Positions 46,261-54,534 of a DNA stretch of 64,000 nt are shown here, one piece after another. This DNA comes from Paenibacillus profundus (GTDB taxonomy: Bacteria > Bacillota > Bacilli > Paenibacillales > Paenibacillaceae), in assembly GCF_021369635.1 (NCBI RefSeq), contig NZ_JAJNBZ010000002.1, positions 62,001 through 126,000 of the forward strand. Direction: 5' to 3'. Every line of letters starts with the position of its first letter. Position 1 is the first letter of the stretch. A program made the position numbers and the translations under genes. Below the pieces are notes generated by a model. It did no database searches. It saw only the letters and a program-made list of their open reading frames with translations, and was not told where the DNA came from.

Positions 46261-49200
46261 ATGATATCGGAACAACAGTTGTTGGACTTTATGCGTGAAA
46301 CCGCTTATAAGCCGATGACCTATCAGGAATTGGAGCAGCATTTTACGATTGAAGGCGCGGCTGAATTTAAAGCCTTCTTAATTATGCTTAATCGCTTGGA
46401 GGAAGAGGGAAAGATCATTCGTACCCGTTCGGATCGCTACGGCGTGCCAGAGCGCATGAACTTGCTGCGGGGACGTCTGCAAGCGCATGCGAAAGGATTC
46501 GCCTTTTTTATTCCGGAAGAAACGGGTCATCCCGACGTATATATTCATGCGAATGATTTGAAGACAGCGATGCATGGGGATACGGTGCTTGTTCGCGTGA
46601 CAAATAAAACATTTGAAAGTACGCGTATGGAAGGTGAAGTAATACGCATCGTGAAACGCGCCGTAGAACAGATCGTCGGTGTGTTTCAGCATTATGAAAC
46701 GTACGGCTTTGTAGTGCCGGACGACAAGCGGATTAACCGCGACGTATTTATTCCGCTGGAAGATACGCACGGAGCCGTGACCGGACAGAAGGTCGTAGCC
46801 CGTATTGTAAATTATCCGGAAGGCAGAGCGGCTGCGCAAGGAGAGGTCATTGAGATTCTCGGGCATAAAGACGACCCGGGCGTCGACATTTTGTCGATCA
46901 TCCGCAAGCACCAGCTGCCAGAGGCATTCCCGGATGAAGTAATGGCGGAAGCAGAGTCGGTTCCGGATGCCATTACGGAAGAGGAAATTGTAAGCCAGCG
47001 CCGCAGAGATTTGCGCGGCTTGAATATTGTGACGATTGACGGTGAGGATGCAAAGGACTTGGACGATGCCGTCTATGTGGAGAAGCTCCCGAACGGCCAT
47101 TACAAGCTCGGGGTCCATATCGCCGATGTTGGTTATTACGTCCGTGAAGGTTCGGCGCTCGACCGTGAAGCTTACGCGCGCGGATGCAGCGTGTACTTGG
47201 TCGATCGCGTCATTCCGATGCTGCCGCATCGGCTGTCGAACGGAATCTGTTCGCTTCATCCGCGTGTGGACCGCTTGACGCTGTCCTGTGAGATGGAGTT
47301 CGACGAGAAGGCGAAGCTCGTCAAGCACGATGTCTTTTCAAGCGTTATCCGTACGGTGGAACGGATGACGTACAATAACGTTCGTCTGATTGTCGAGGAT
47401 GAGGATCCGGAAGTGTCGGCACGGTACGCGTATTTGGTCGACAACTTCATGCTGATGAAGGAGCTTGCGCTGAAGCTGCGCGGCAAACGTATGAACCGCG
47501 GCGCCATTGACTTTGACTTCCAGGAGTCAAAAGTTATTGTGGATGAACAGGGCAAGCCGGTCGACATTATTAAGCGCGAGCGCTCGATCGCGGAGCAAAT
47601 GATTGAAGAATTCATGCTGGCAGCGAACGAGACGGTTGCAGAGCATTTTCATTGGCTGCGCGTACCGTTCTTATATCGGATCCATGAGGAGCCGAATAGC
47701 GAGAAGCTGTTCAACTTCATGTCCTTTGCTGCCAACTTCGGCTATGTCGTGCGCGGCAAGGGCAACTCGGTCCATCCACGCGCGCTGCAGATGCTGCTGG
47801 AGGAAATTGAAGGGACACGCGAGCAGACCGTCATTAGCACGATGATGCTCCGTTCGATGAAGCAAGCGAAGTATGATGCGGAGAGCACAGGCCACTTCGG
47901 CTTGGCTGCAGAGTTCTACTCGCACTTTACATCGCCGATTCGGCGCTACCCTGACTTAGTCATTCACCGTGTTATTCGCGAAGTTATCGACCATGGCGGA
48001 GCGCTGCCGGAGAAGCGGTTGGAGCAGCTGCATGCGCGTATGCCGGATATTGCACAGCAGTCGTCGGAACGGGAGCGCGTTGCGGTTGATGCCGAACGGG
48101 ATACGGAAGCTCTTAAGAAGGCTGAATTCATGCTGGACAAGGTTGGCGAAGAATTCGACGGTATTATTAGCAGCGTGACAAGCTTCGGCATGTTCGTGGA
48201 ACTGGATAATACAGTAGAAGGATTAATTCGCCTCAGCGAACTGTCCGACGATTATTATCACTTCCATGAGCAGCATATGGTGCTCATTGGCGAGCGTACG
48301 TCAAGAATGTTCCGGATTGGCGATGAAGTCCGCATCCGAGTGGGCCGCGTCAATATGGAGGAACATACGATTGACTTCGAGCTTGTTGCAAGCACATCGC
48401 GTTATGGTGGGCGCGATGCGCGGGAATTCGGCTTTGAGCAGCGCAAGCGCGGTCGTGCTGGTACGGATCAGCGCGGCGGAGAACGAAGAGGCCGCGGCAA
48501 TGGACGCGAAACCCGTGGGGGCGGAACATCGCGTGACGGGCGCGGTGGCCAGCAGCAGCGTGGAGGACGCGGTAGTTCCCAGCGAAATGGACAGACAGTT
48601 CGAACAGGACGCAGTGGATCCACGGATCGTGGACGCACGAATCGGCATGAAGCGAACCTGCCACAAGCGACTCATCAAGAAGGACGCGGACCGTCGCGTA
48701 CGGACGATACCGTGTATAACGAGTACGGTGCAGGCGGTGAGCAGCATGTCCGCGGCGGACAAGGACGCTCTCATGCGAAGGGACACGTGAGAGATGAGCA
48801 TGCTCCGGAACGCCTTGAAGGGCAGGTGCCTCATGCGCCAGAGGCCGAAGAGTTCGATGGTGATTGGTATAACCAAGGCGAATTCCGGGCGCGCCAGAAC
48901 CAGAATGGTCGTAATGGGCGCCGCAGTGGAGGAGCTGGAGCTTCCCATCAACCCGCTGACAAGGGAAATGGACACAGACCTTTAGGATCGCACCAGCGCG
49001 GCAAGGGTGGTATTCACCTTGGCCAAGGTAATGGTGCCGATCAGTCTCAGCGTTCCCGTGGTAATCAAAACCAAGATAATGCGAATTGGGTTGATCGCCT
49101 AATCTCGAATGCGGAAAATGAAGTGGATCGCGGTCCGCGCAATTTTGACTTCGGATCGGGGCGCGGTGGTTATGGCCGTTCGAGTCAAGAAGATAACGAT

Positions 49201-49419
49201 CGGAGCGACCGGAATGGCGGCCGCGGCGGGGACTATCGTTCAGGCCGGGGCAGCAAATTAGGCGTAGGCAAGAAAGGCCGCAAAACATCCGAGAGCGGCA
49301 TTTTCATCGGTGAATCTGCCGCCCAAGCTCGCGAGCAAACGAAAGAAGCGGGGCAAGCTGCGCGCAAGAAAGGCAAAGCTAACAGCAAAACCGCTAAGTT
49401 TGTGCGTAAGAAGCGGTAA
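46261..49419 (+). CDS. rnr: Ribonuclease R with very long RG-rich C-terminal tail
   Basis: A 1052-residue 3'-5' exoribonuclease; B. subtilis RNase R has about 780. It has an N-terminal winged-helix region (1-65), cold-shock domains (about 70-230) and the RNB catalytic domain (about 245-600) with the metal-binding DGEDAKDLDDAVYVEKLPNG and RVIPMLPHRLSNGICSLHP. An S1 domain follows (about 625-708: GIISSVTSFGMFVELDNTVE). Residues about 712-1052 are low complexity, rich in Arg, Gly, Gln, Asn and Ser with many RGG/GRG motifs, ending in a basic KKGKANSKTAKFVRKKR. It degrades structured RNA and assists tmRNA-linked decay; smpB and ssrA lie downstream. Confidence 0.95.
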   Translation: MISEQQLLDFMRETAYKPMTYQELEQHFTIEGAAEFKAFLIMLNRLEEEGKIIRTRSDRYGVPERMNLLRGRLQAHAKGFAFFIPEETGHPDVYIHANDLKTAMHGDTVLVRVTNKTFESTRMEGEVIRIVKRAVEQIVGVFQHYETYGFVVPDDKRINRDVFIPLEDTHGAVTGQKVVARIVNYPEGRAAAQGEVIEILGHKDDPGVDILSIIRKHQLPEAFPDEVMAEAESVPDAITEEEIVSQRRRDLRGLNIVTIDGEDAKDLDDAVYVEKLPNGHYKLGVHIADVGYYVREGSALDREAYARGCSVYLVDRVIPMLPHRLSNGICSLHPRVDRLTLSCEMEFDEKAKLVKHDVFSSVIRTVERMTYNNVRLIVEDEDPEVSARYAYLVDNFMLMKELALKLRGKRMNRGAIDFDFQESKVIVDEQGKPVDIIKRERSIAEQMIEEFMLAANETVAEHFHWLRVPFLYRIHEEPNSEKLFNFMSFAANFGYVVRGKGNSVHPRALQMLLEEIEGTREQTVISTMMLRSMKQAKYDAESTGHFGLAAEFYSHFTSPIRRYPDLVIHRVIREVIDHGGALPEKRLEQLHARMPDIAQQSSERERVAVDAERDTEALKKAEFMLDKVGEEFDGIISSVTSFGMFVELDNTVEGLIRLSELSDDYYHFHEQHMVLIGERTSRMFRIGDEVRIRVGRVNMEEHTIDFELVASTSRYGGRDAREFGFEQRKRGRAGTDQRGGERRGRGNGRETRGGGTSRDGRGGQQQRGGRGSSQRNGQTVRTGRSGSTDRGRTNRHEANLPQATHQEGRGPSRTDDTVYNEYGAGGEQHVRGGQGRSHAKGHVRDEHAPERLEGQVPHAPEAEEFDGDWYNQGEFRARQNQNGRNGRRSGGAGASHQPADKGNGHRPLGSHQRGKGGIHLGQGNGADQSQRSRGNQNQDNANWVDRLISNAENEVDRGPRNFDFGSGRGGYGRSSQEDNDRSDRNGGRGGDYRSGRGSKLGVGKKGRKTSESGIFIGESAAQAREQTKEAGQAARKKGKANSKTAKFVRKKR

Positions 49420-49930
49420 AGCAAGCAGTTCGTAACTCGTAACTCATGGCTCGTAAATGAACAAGGAGCGGTCCTCTGCGGAGGGCCGTTTTTATGATGG
49501 AAGATCTTTTTCCTTCTGACGTGATGTCATGCTTCGGAGAAGGGTTGTCGATTCCTTCTTAGTCTCACTCTCCCCTTCATTCAGAACAGCGAGCCGAGCA
49601 TACGTTCATGCATTTGCGTATTTTTCATAGATGTCTCTTCCGGTCCGTAGCTAGTCCTTATGATCATTCTCCCGTACCATCAGAAAGGTTTGCGTTGAGG
49701 ACAAGTCATAATTTTGTATAGACGTAATGACAGAAAAGTCTGAGTCATGATGGCGCATTTACTAGGCAAAGTTTATTGTCATCTTCGGACTTTGTATATT
49801 TCTGATGGAAGGGGAGAATGAAGCAAAGGTGTGGATGATGCGAATCTCCGCATCATGTAAGCCCTTTCTGCATACCTATGATATAATGTACATACTTTAC
49901 ATTAAAGCCACAGAAATGGGGTGAAGCCAG
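49420..49930. other. rnr-mgtC spacer
   Basis: About 510 bases with the rnr terminator (49468-49494) and a likely mgtC -10 element (TATAAT at 49882-49887). The -35 region is not convincing. No gene or recognisable leader structure is seen. Confidence 0.5.
49468..49494 (+). terminator. rnr terminator
   Basis: GCGGTCCTC and GAGGGCCG pair around TGCG, followed by TTTTTATG. Confidence 0.85.
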
Positions 49931-50767
49931 ATGAGTCCTTCAGATATTTCCGTCTACCACGTCGTGCTGCGCATGGTGTTAGCTTTAATATTGGGTGGCT
50001 TTATCGGGTTGGAGCGGGAGAAACGAAGTCAGGCTGCGGGGCTTCGCACTCATATGTTGGTTAGCTTAGGATCGGCTTTAGTTATGCTTATTTCGGTATA
50101 CGGCTTCCCAAAGCTTGGCGCTGATGACAAGGCAGATGTTGATATTGCGCGGATTGCTGCCCAGGTGGTCAGCGGTGTCGGGTTCTTGGGAGCGGGCACT
50201 ATCATTCGTAATGGAACAAGCGTCAAAGGGCTAACGACGGCAGCGTCACTGTGGGTATCTGCTGCTATCGGCTTGGCTTGCGGCTCAGGTTTTTTTTCGG
50301 CTGCACTTGTTGGGTGTGGATTATCCCTTGTAGCGTTATGGGTATTGAACAAATATGACTTTAAGAACCGGGTGGCGCATCGCATTCATCAGCTGGAAGT
50401 AATCGCGGAAGAGCGAGAAGGATGGCTGACGGAGATGACAACTCAGGTGGAGCAGCAGGGAATGTCGGTTCGCAGCATCCGGATGCGCAAAGAGGGGGCC
50501 GGTCTGAAGTCTTGGGCGAAACGGCTGAGTCCTGAGAAGGAAGAAGAACACTTAGATGAACATGAGCAAGAAAATGACGATGAGGTCGATATGGAAGGTG
50601 AAGGGGACACGAGTACTGCTAGCGTTCAACGATCGGATGCTTCGAATGAACCGCACCAGATTAGTATCGAATTGAAGGTGTTGGCTGAGGATATGAAATC
50701 GATAGCGGCTTGTTGTGAGGCGTTGCTCAGTATGAAAGGTGTCAAGGATGTGCGCATGATTTCGTAA
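49931..50767 (+). CDS. MgtC/SapB-family membrane protein (intact)
   Basis: A 278-residue protein with four to five membrane helices and the MgtC core: LALILGGFIGLEREKRSQAA at the N terminus and VVSGVGFLGAGTIIRNGTS centrally. The C-terminal domain contains an acidic linker (EKEEEHLDEHEQENDDEVDM) and an ACT-like end (LSMKGVKDVRMIS). Related proteins act in magnesium homeostasis and acid or host adaptation; the molecular function is uncertain. It sits between rnr and smpB, which are usually adjacent. Two mgtC fragments occur elsewhere in the window. Confidence 0.88.
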   Translation: MSPSDISVYHVVLRMVLALILGGFIGLEREKRSQAAGLRTHMLVSLGSALVMLISVYGFPKLGADDKADVDIARIAAQVVSGVGFLGAGTIIRNGTSVKGLTTAASLWVSAAIGLACGSGFFSAALVGCGLSLVALWVLNKYDFKNRVAHRIHQLEVIAEEREGWLTEMTTQVEQQGMSVRSIRMRKEGAGLKSWAKRLSPEKEEEHLDEHEQENDDEVDMEGEGDTSTASVQRSDASNEPHQISIELKVLAEDMKSIAACCEALLSMKGVKDVRMIS

Positions 50768-50797
50768 AGCAGGTTTTTGATAAAGAAGGTTAATCTC

Positions 50798-50827
50798 TTG
50801 AGTCCGATGGATCTTTTTTGATACAAT
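50798..50827 (+). promoter_or_regulatory. Sigma-A promoter of smpB
   Basis: TTGAGT (50798-50803), 18 bases, TACAAT (50822-50827), about 80 bases before the smpB start. Confidence 0.6.
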
Positions 50828-50906
50828 AGTATATAGAGCAGTAACATTAAGCGAGATTATGTTCTCGCTGGAAGCATGTAATTCGCCGTAACGTTGGAGG
50901 ACAATC

Positions 50907-51380
50907 ATGGGTAAAAAAAGTGAGAATAAAGTGCTGGCCCAAAACAAGAAGGCGTCCCATGATTATTTTATCGAGGACACTTATGAAGCAGGCATGGTGC
51001 TGACAGGTACGGAAATTAAGTCGCTGCGGTTGGGGAAAGCTAATATTAGCGATTCGTTCGCGACCATTCGTAAAGGTGAGATATTCATCCATAATATGCA
51101 CATCAGTCCGTTTGAGCAAGGGAATCGGTACAATCCTACGGATCCGACGCGTGCGCGCAAGCTGCTGCTTCACAAGGCGCAGATTAGCAAACTCATCGGG
51201 CAGACGAAGCAGGAAGGGTATACGCTTGTTCCGCTTAAGATATATGTGCGCAACGGCTTTGCGAAGCTGCTGATTGGCCTCGGCCGCGGTAAGAAGAATT
51301 ATGATAAACGCGCAACAGAAGCCAAGCGTGATGCAGACCGTCAGATTCAGCGGGCGCTGCGTGAGAGGCAGAAGTATTAA
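50907..51380 (+). CDS. smpB: SsrA-binding protein SmpB
   Basis: A 157-residue SmpB with the beta-barrel motifs [39 protein letters not shown] and [10 protein letters not shown]. The basic C-terminal tail ([20 protein letters not shown], then RALRERQKY) enters the ribosomal mRNA channel. It binds tmRNA for trans-translation; the tmRNA gene ssrA is 266 bases downstream. TTGGAGGACAATC precedes the ATG. Confidence 0.97.
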   Translation: MGKKSENKVLAQNKKASHDYFIEDTYEAGMVLTGTEIKSLRLGKANISDSFATIRKGEIFIHNMHISPFEQGNRYNPTDPTRARKLLLHKAQISKLIGQTKQEGYTLVPLKIYVRNGFAKLLIGLGRGKKNYDKRATEAKRDADRQIQRALRERQKY

Positions 51381-51445
51381 GGGTTATGGTGCTGGCTCAG
51401 TTCTCAGAAGTAACCAAGGAAAAGGCATGTAACGTTGGCAACAAG

Positions 51446-51479
51446 TTGACTAACATCTTCGCCTCTCATGTGTTATAAT
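51446..51479 (+). promoter_or_regulatory. Possible ssrA promoter
   Basis: TTGACT (51446-51451) and TATAAT (51474-51479) are good hexamers, but the spacing is 22 bases. The -10 lies about 168 bases before the mature 5' end, so a processed leader would be needed. Low certainty. Confidence 0.35.
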
Positions 51480-51646
51480 AAACGTATCGGTAACGATAAG
51501 AAGTTAGTCATCCGATTGTTGCTGACAACGAGTGCTACACTTTGACAACTGAATAGTGTGGAATGTTGCACTATCTATGTCTTAACTTTTTCTCTTAATT
51601 CAAGACCCAACTCCCCAGATGGGCGAGATGTGTCGCTTATCATTAT

Positions 51647-52011
51647 GGGGGCGTTCTTGGATTCGACGGGGATAGTTCGGGCTCGGGTAGCGGGTAGTGG
51701 GGCTGCGTCCACTTCAACAACGCGAACGCCAATTTAAACGGCAAACAACAAACAAACTACGCTTTAGCAGCTTAATAACCTGTTAGCGTGCTTCTACTCT
51801 CCATCGCCCATGTGGCGGGATAGGGGCTCAACTTTAGTGGGATACGCTGTCACATCTCCGCCTGGGGTGTGCTGAAGAAGACAATCAGGCTGACCCAAAG
51901 CATAGCCGGTTACGGGGCGATGCTCGGGTGACATCAAAACTGTGACTACACCCGTAGAAGCCTTTGTTGCGTTATCTTCGGACAGGGGTTCGACTCCCCT
52001 CGCCTCCACCA
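51647..52011 (+). ncRNA. ssrA: Transfer-messenger RNA (tmRNA)
   Basis: The 365-base RNA begins GGGGGCG and ends CGCCTCC-ACCA, forming the alanyl tRNA-like acceptor. The 3' T arm CAGGGGTTCGACTCCCC is complete. The tag frame from GCC 51728 to TAA 51773-51775 encodes ANLNGKQQTNYALAA, a 15-residue tag with the expected ALAA degradation signal recognised by ClpXP-type proteases. Pseudoknot-forming repeats follow. smpB lies just upstream. Its 3' end is the starting point of the array of ssrA-derived fragments that extends to about 62130. Confidence 0.97.
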
Positions 52012-52023
52012 AAAACCTGAAAA

Positions 52024-52049
52024 AACCGACCGCATGAGGTCGGTTTTTT
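52024..52049 (+). terminator. ssrA terminator
   Basis: AACCGACC and GGTCGGTT pair around GCATGA, followed by TTTT, 13 bases after the tmRNA end. Confidence 0.9.
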
Positions 52050-52057
52050 GTGTTTGT

Positions 52058-52086
52058 TGGAGGCAATAAAGGGAGTAGAACCCCTG
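52058..52086 (-). other. Inverted ssrA-like 3' end next to repeat copy 1
   Basis: Read on the minus strand, CAGGGGTTCTACTCCC followed by a short insert and GCCTCCA resembles the tmRNA 3' end CAGGGGTTCGACTCCCC-TCGCCTCCA. A similar inverted end precedes repeat copy 3 (60865-60898). Confidence 0.5.
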
Positions 52087-52089
52087 AGC

Positions 52090-52226
52090 GGGTTCGCCCG
52101 CGCGCAGGAAGCGAAAGAGATGCTTCGAAGGAAGGCACCCAGCGAACGAGCACGGCGTTGATATCCAACCTCTAATATCGTCGACAGAGGATAGGCTTCG
52201 GCAGCAAATGAAATGGAGATATCAAC
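52090..52226 (+). repeat. ssrA-associated repeat, copy 1 (137 bp)
   Basis: Starts GGGTTCGCCCGCGCGCAGG and ends GATATCAAC. Internal inverted repeat GTTGATATC (52157-52165) with GATATCAAC (52218-52226), and hairpin CCTCT/AGAGG within it. Nearly identical to copy 2 (58109-58245) over its full length and clearly related to copies 3 and 4. No coding capacity. It is followed directly by CCCCCTCGCCTCCA, an ssrA 3' end. Confidence 0.85.
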
Positions 52227-52283
52227 ACCCCCTCGCCTCCATTAGTAGTATCAGTGACGGCCACCATTTGGTGGCCGTTTTTG
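52227..52283 (+). other. Displaced ssrA 3' end with its own terminator
   Basis: CACCCCCTCGCCTCCA (to 52241) repeats the tmRNA 3' end. About 15 bases later, ACGGCCACC and GGTGGCCGTTTTT form a terminator (52256-52283), as expected for the original 3' flank of an ssrA gene. Confidence 0.65.
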
Positions 52284-52756
52284 CTTATTCGTACTCGAAG
52301 GGGTGGGGTAAACCGCTTCGGCTCTAGGGCTTCGGGCTTCCCTGATGTCGAATACGACATATTTCTGATGATGTACATGGCGGTACCTCTGTATGTAGCA
52401 GTTTTGATTGTCACCTTAGCAATGCCCCGTAACCGGCTTTCCTTAGGCCAGACTGTTTGTCTTCTTCTCTTCGCCACTGGCGAAGATGAGACAGCGTATC
52501 ACATTAAAGAGGCCGAAGGGTATAGACGAATGACGTACAGCATTGTCATTAGCACAAACGCATGTAGCGTATAAAATACAAAAAACCCAACTCTGCTAAC
52601 GAAGCGGAGAAGGGTTTTTATTAAGTATAGTCAGCTCTAGCTAACGAAGCGGAGAAGACTACACTCATCCGTATTATTTCTGTATAATCATGATATTATG
52701 TATATGGATGAAAGTCAAGTCATACGTTATCATTTTGGTTATTTGGGATGTGTATA
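52242..52756. other. Gene-free stretch at the start of cargo block 1
   Basis: After the displaced ssrA terminator there is no convincing gene. A terminator at 52580-52620 and a repeated GCTAACGAAGCGGAGAAG block (near 52595 and 52636) are present. Short frames on both strands lack ribosome sites. Confidence 0.5.
52580..52620 (+). terminator. Rho-independent terminator
   Basis: AAAAACCC/GGGTTTTT with inner CTCTGC/GCGGAG pairing, then a T tail. No clear gene ends here, so it may be left from a deleted gene. Confidence 0.7.
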
Positions 52757-53704
52757 ATGATCTATAATATCTATTTCGATGAAGCGAATAAAATTGACCA
52801 GCCGGGAAAAGCGAATTCATATTACGGTGCGTATGGCGGCAGTGAACAGACAATGACGGACATAACGCAGACGATTCAAAGCATGTATGAAGAGCTGGGC
52901 ACCAAGAGCGAATTGCATTTCAGGGAATACAATCATGACCAGCACTTGAAGAAATACTTCAAGGTCCTTCACTACATCATCAATCAGGATGTTAATATCA
53001 ATATTCTGATTGTCAATAATACAGAAGCTGACAGCATTGCTAAACAGCTAAATCTGACGATGATGGAGCTGAGAAATTTATTCTATATCAAAATTCCTGA
53101 AAGATTGTTTTATGGAGTGACACGTCACTTGCAGGGTCAGGTGGATGTTAACATCAAAATTGATCGCAACGATGAATACGATGCACTAGGACTGCATTCA
53201 AAAATCAAAGAGCAGATGAATGCTCACTCTGTATACCGGAGCAAAAGGTACAAAATTGCATCTGTTGAGTCGGAAGAATCGCATGAGTCCATCCCCCTGC
53301 AAATCATTGATACATTTAAGGGGATTGTAGTGTTTCTGATGGAGCAAAGCTATACGGGAGATTCAAACACGACTCTGATTAAAAGTGATTTGGTGTATCG
53401 CTTTTTATCCGAAGGTAACAATGTAGATCGGTTTATAAAACAGATCAAGCTGTATTCATGGAACGGCAATGAGAATTTGTCAGAACTGTCTGTAGGCAAT
53501 TACGTGTCTCAATTCATGGTATACAAGGCTCGTTACGATGTTTCAGAAATAGCCAAGCTTCAGGCGATCATGTTGAAGAATCCTGATCTACCTGCAAAGG
53601 AATACCGTACGCTAATGGAGTATCCTAACACGTTGGCACGTATGTTGCTGGGATATAAGGATGAAGTTGAGGGCAGGGGAAGGAATTTTTCATTGCTTCA
53701 ATAA
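52757..53704 (+). CDS. DUF3800-like protein
   Basis: About 315 residues. The N terminus IYNIYFDEANKID, with an early Asp-Glu pair, and the later block ESIPLQIIDTFKGIVVFL, with an Asp in a helix, follow the RNase H-like pattern of DUF3800 proteins, often found in mobile regions and defence-like contexts. HFREYNHDQHLKKYFKVLHY also fits that family. ATG 52757 and ATG 52748 are both possible; the ribosome site (GGGA) is weak. It lies alone in the first cargo block downstream of ssrA. Function unknown. Confidence 0.6.
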   Translation: MIYNIYFDEANKIDQPGKANSYYGAYGGSEQTMTDITQTIQSMYEELGTKSELHFREYNHDQHLKKYFKVLHYIINQDVNINILIVNNTEADSIAKQLNLTMMELRNLFYIKIPERLFYGVTRHLQGQVDVNIKIDRNDEYDALGLHSKIKEQMNAHSVYRSKRYKIASVESEESHESIPLQIIDTFKGIVVFLMEQSYTGDSNTTLIKSDLVYRFLSEGNNVDRFIKQIKLYSWNGNENLSELSVGNYVSQFMVYKARYDVSEIAKLQAIMLKNPDLPAKEYRTLMEYPNTLARMLLGYKDEVEGRGRNFSLLQ

Positions 53705-54019
53705 AGATTTAAAGGTATTGGGTGTTCACTTGATAGATTGGCTTGATTTTCCTAATGGGTCATAATTTCAGCCATTTTAAGTTTGGTAATTGAGATAAAA
53801 CAGTCATTAAATTTCTACCTCTATTCTATTTATTCTTCAAAACACGATTTTGTAACGTGACTTTTAAAAAATGTTGTATTCGGCCATCCTTTGCGGCACG
53901 GGTCTTATAAACAATAAACAGCGGAAAGGACAGTCACATCATCTCCGCTGTTCATGTTTTTCGTTCACATCAACTAAGCAATAATGCAAAGTAAGCCGTC
54001 TTACTTGTCCGTTTTGAGG
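53705..54019. other. Gene-free stretch
   Basis: About 315 AT-rich bases between the DUF3800-like gene and a broken minus-strand gene. No gene, strong hairpin or promoter is evident. Confidence 0.5.
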
Positions 54020-54320
54020 CTAAACAGTTACAATTTTTTTAGCAAACGCTAATGCAACTGGCATAAGCCCGGTAATCTCAAAAGTATAGGGATTAACGCT
54101 AGTCATTACTACTTTACATGTAGCCCCATTAACTCCCATACCCAGCGAAGCAATGTTTTGTGCGGCAACCTCAAAGATATTTAAATTGTAATTGTTAACA
54201 CTAAGATTATGAGAAATACTCTGACTGTGGCTCTCCCCAAAACTTAGTTTAAATATCAAATGTGTATGTCATTTCAATATCATTATCTGCTAATATTTTT
54301 TCAAATTCATCAATGGTCAT
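54020..54320 (-). pseudogene. Small gene broken by one frameshift
   Basis: AAGGAGAGAACAT precedes an ATG at 54320 opening MTIDEFEKILADNDIEMTYT. The frame hits TAA after TFDI, and the next frame continues KLSFGESHSQSISHNLSVNN to a stop at 54020. Removing one T from ATTTAAAC (about 54251) gives a continuous product of about 99 residues. Family not recognised. It could be a recent inactivation or a sequencing error. Confidence 0.55.
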
Positions 54321-54534
54321 ATGTTCTCTCCTTGTCTAAAAATCAAATTAAAATTAATAGATCGGCATGTTTCCTTTAGAATTAAACCACTCAAGTCCCA
54401 ATTACTAATGCTAATTATGAAACTTCGACGCTAAGTCAGATGGGGATGGACTTCGGGGCTGCAGACTACTGTCTTGTTTGAGCAGATTTATCGGTTATAC
54501 CGGATAATAAACAATCATCCATACCACAAAAAAA

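Noticed and set aside
52172-52574. Short frames on both strands in the first cargo block
   Set aside because: They overlap the repeat, the displaced ssrA terminator and each other, and lack start signals.
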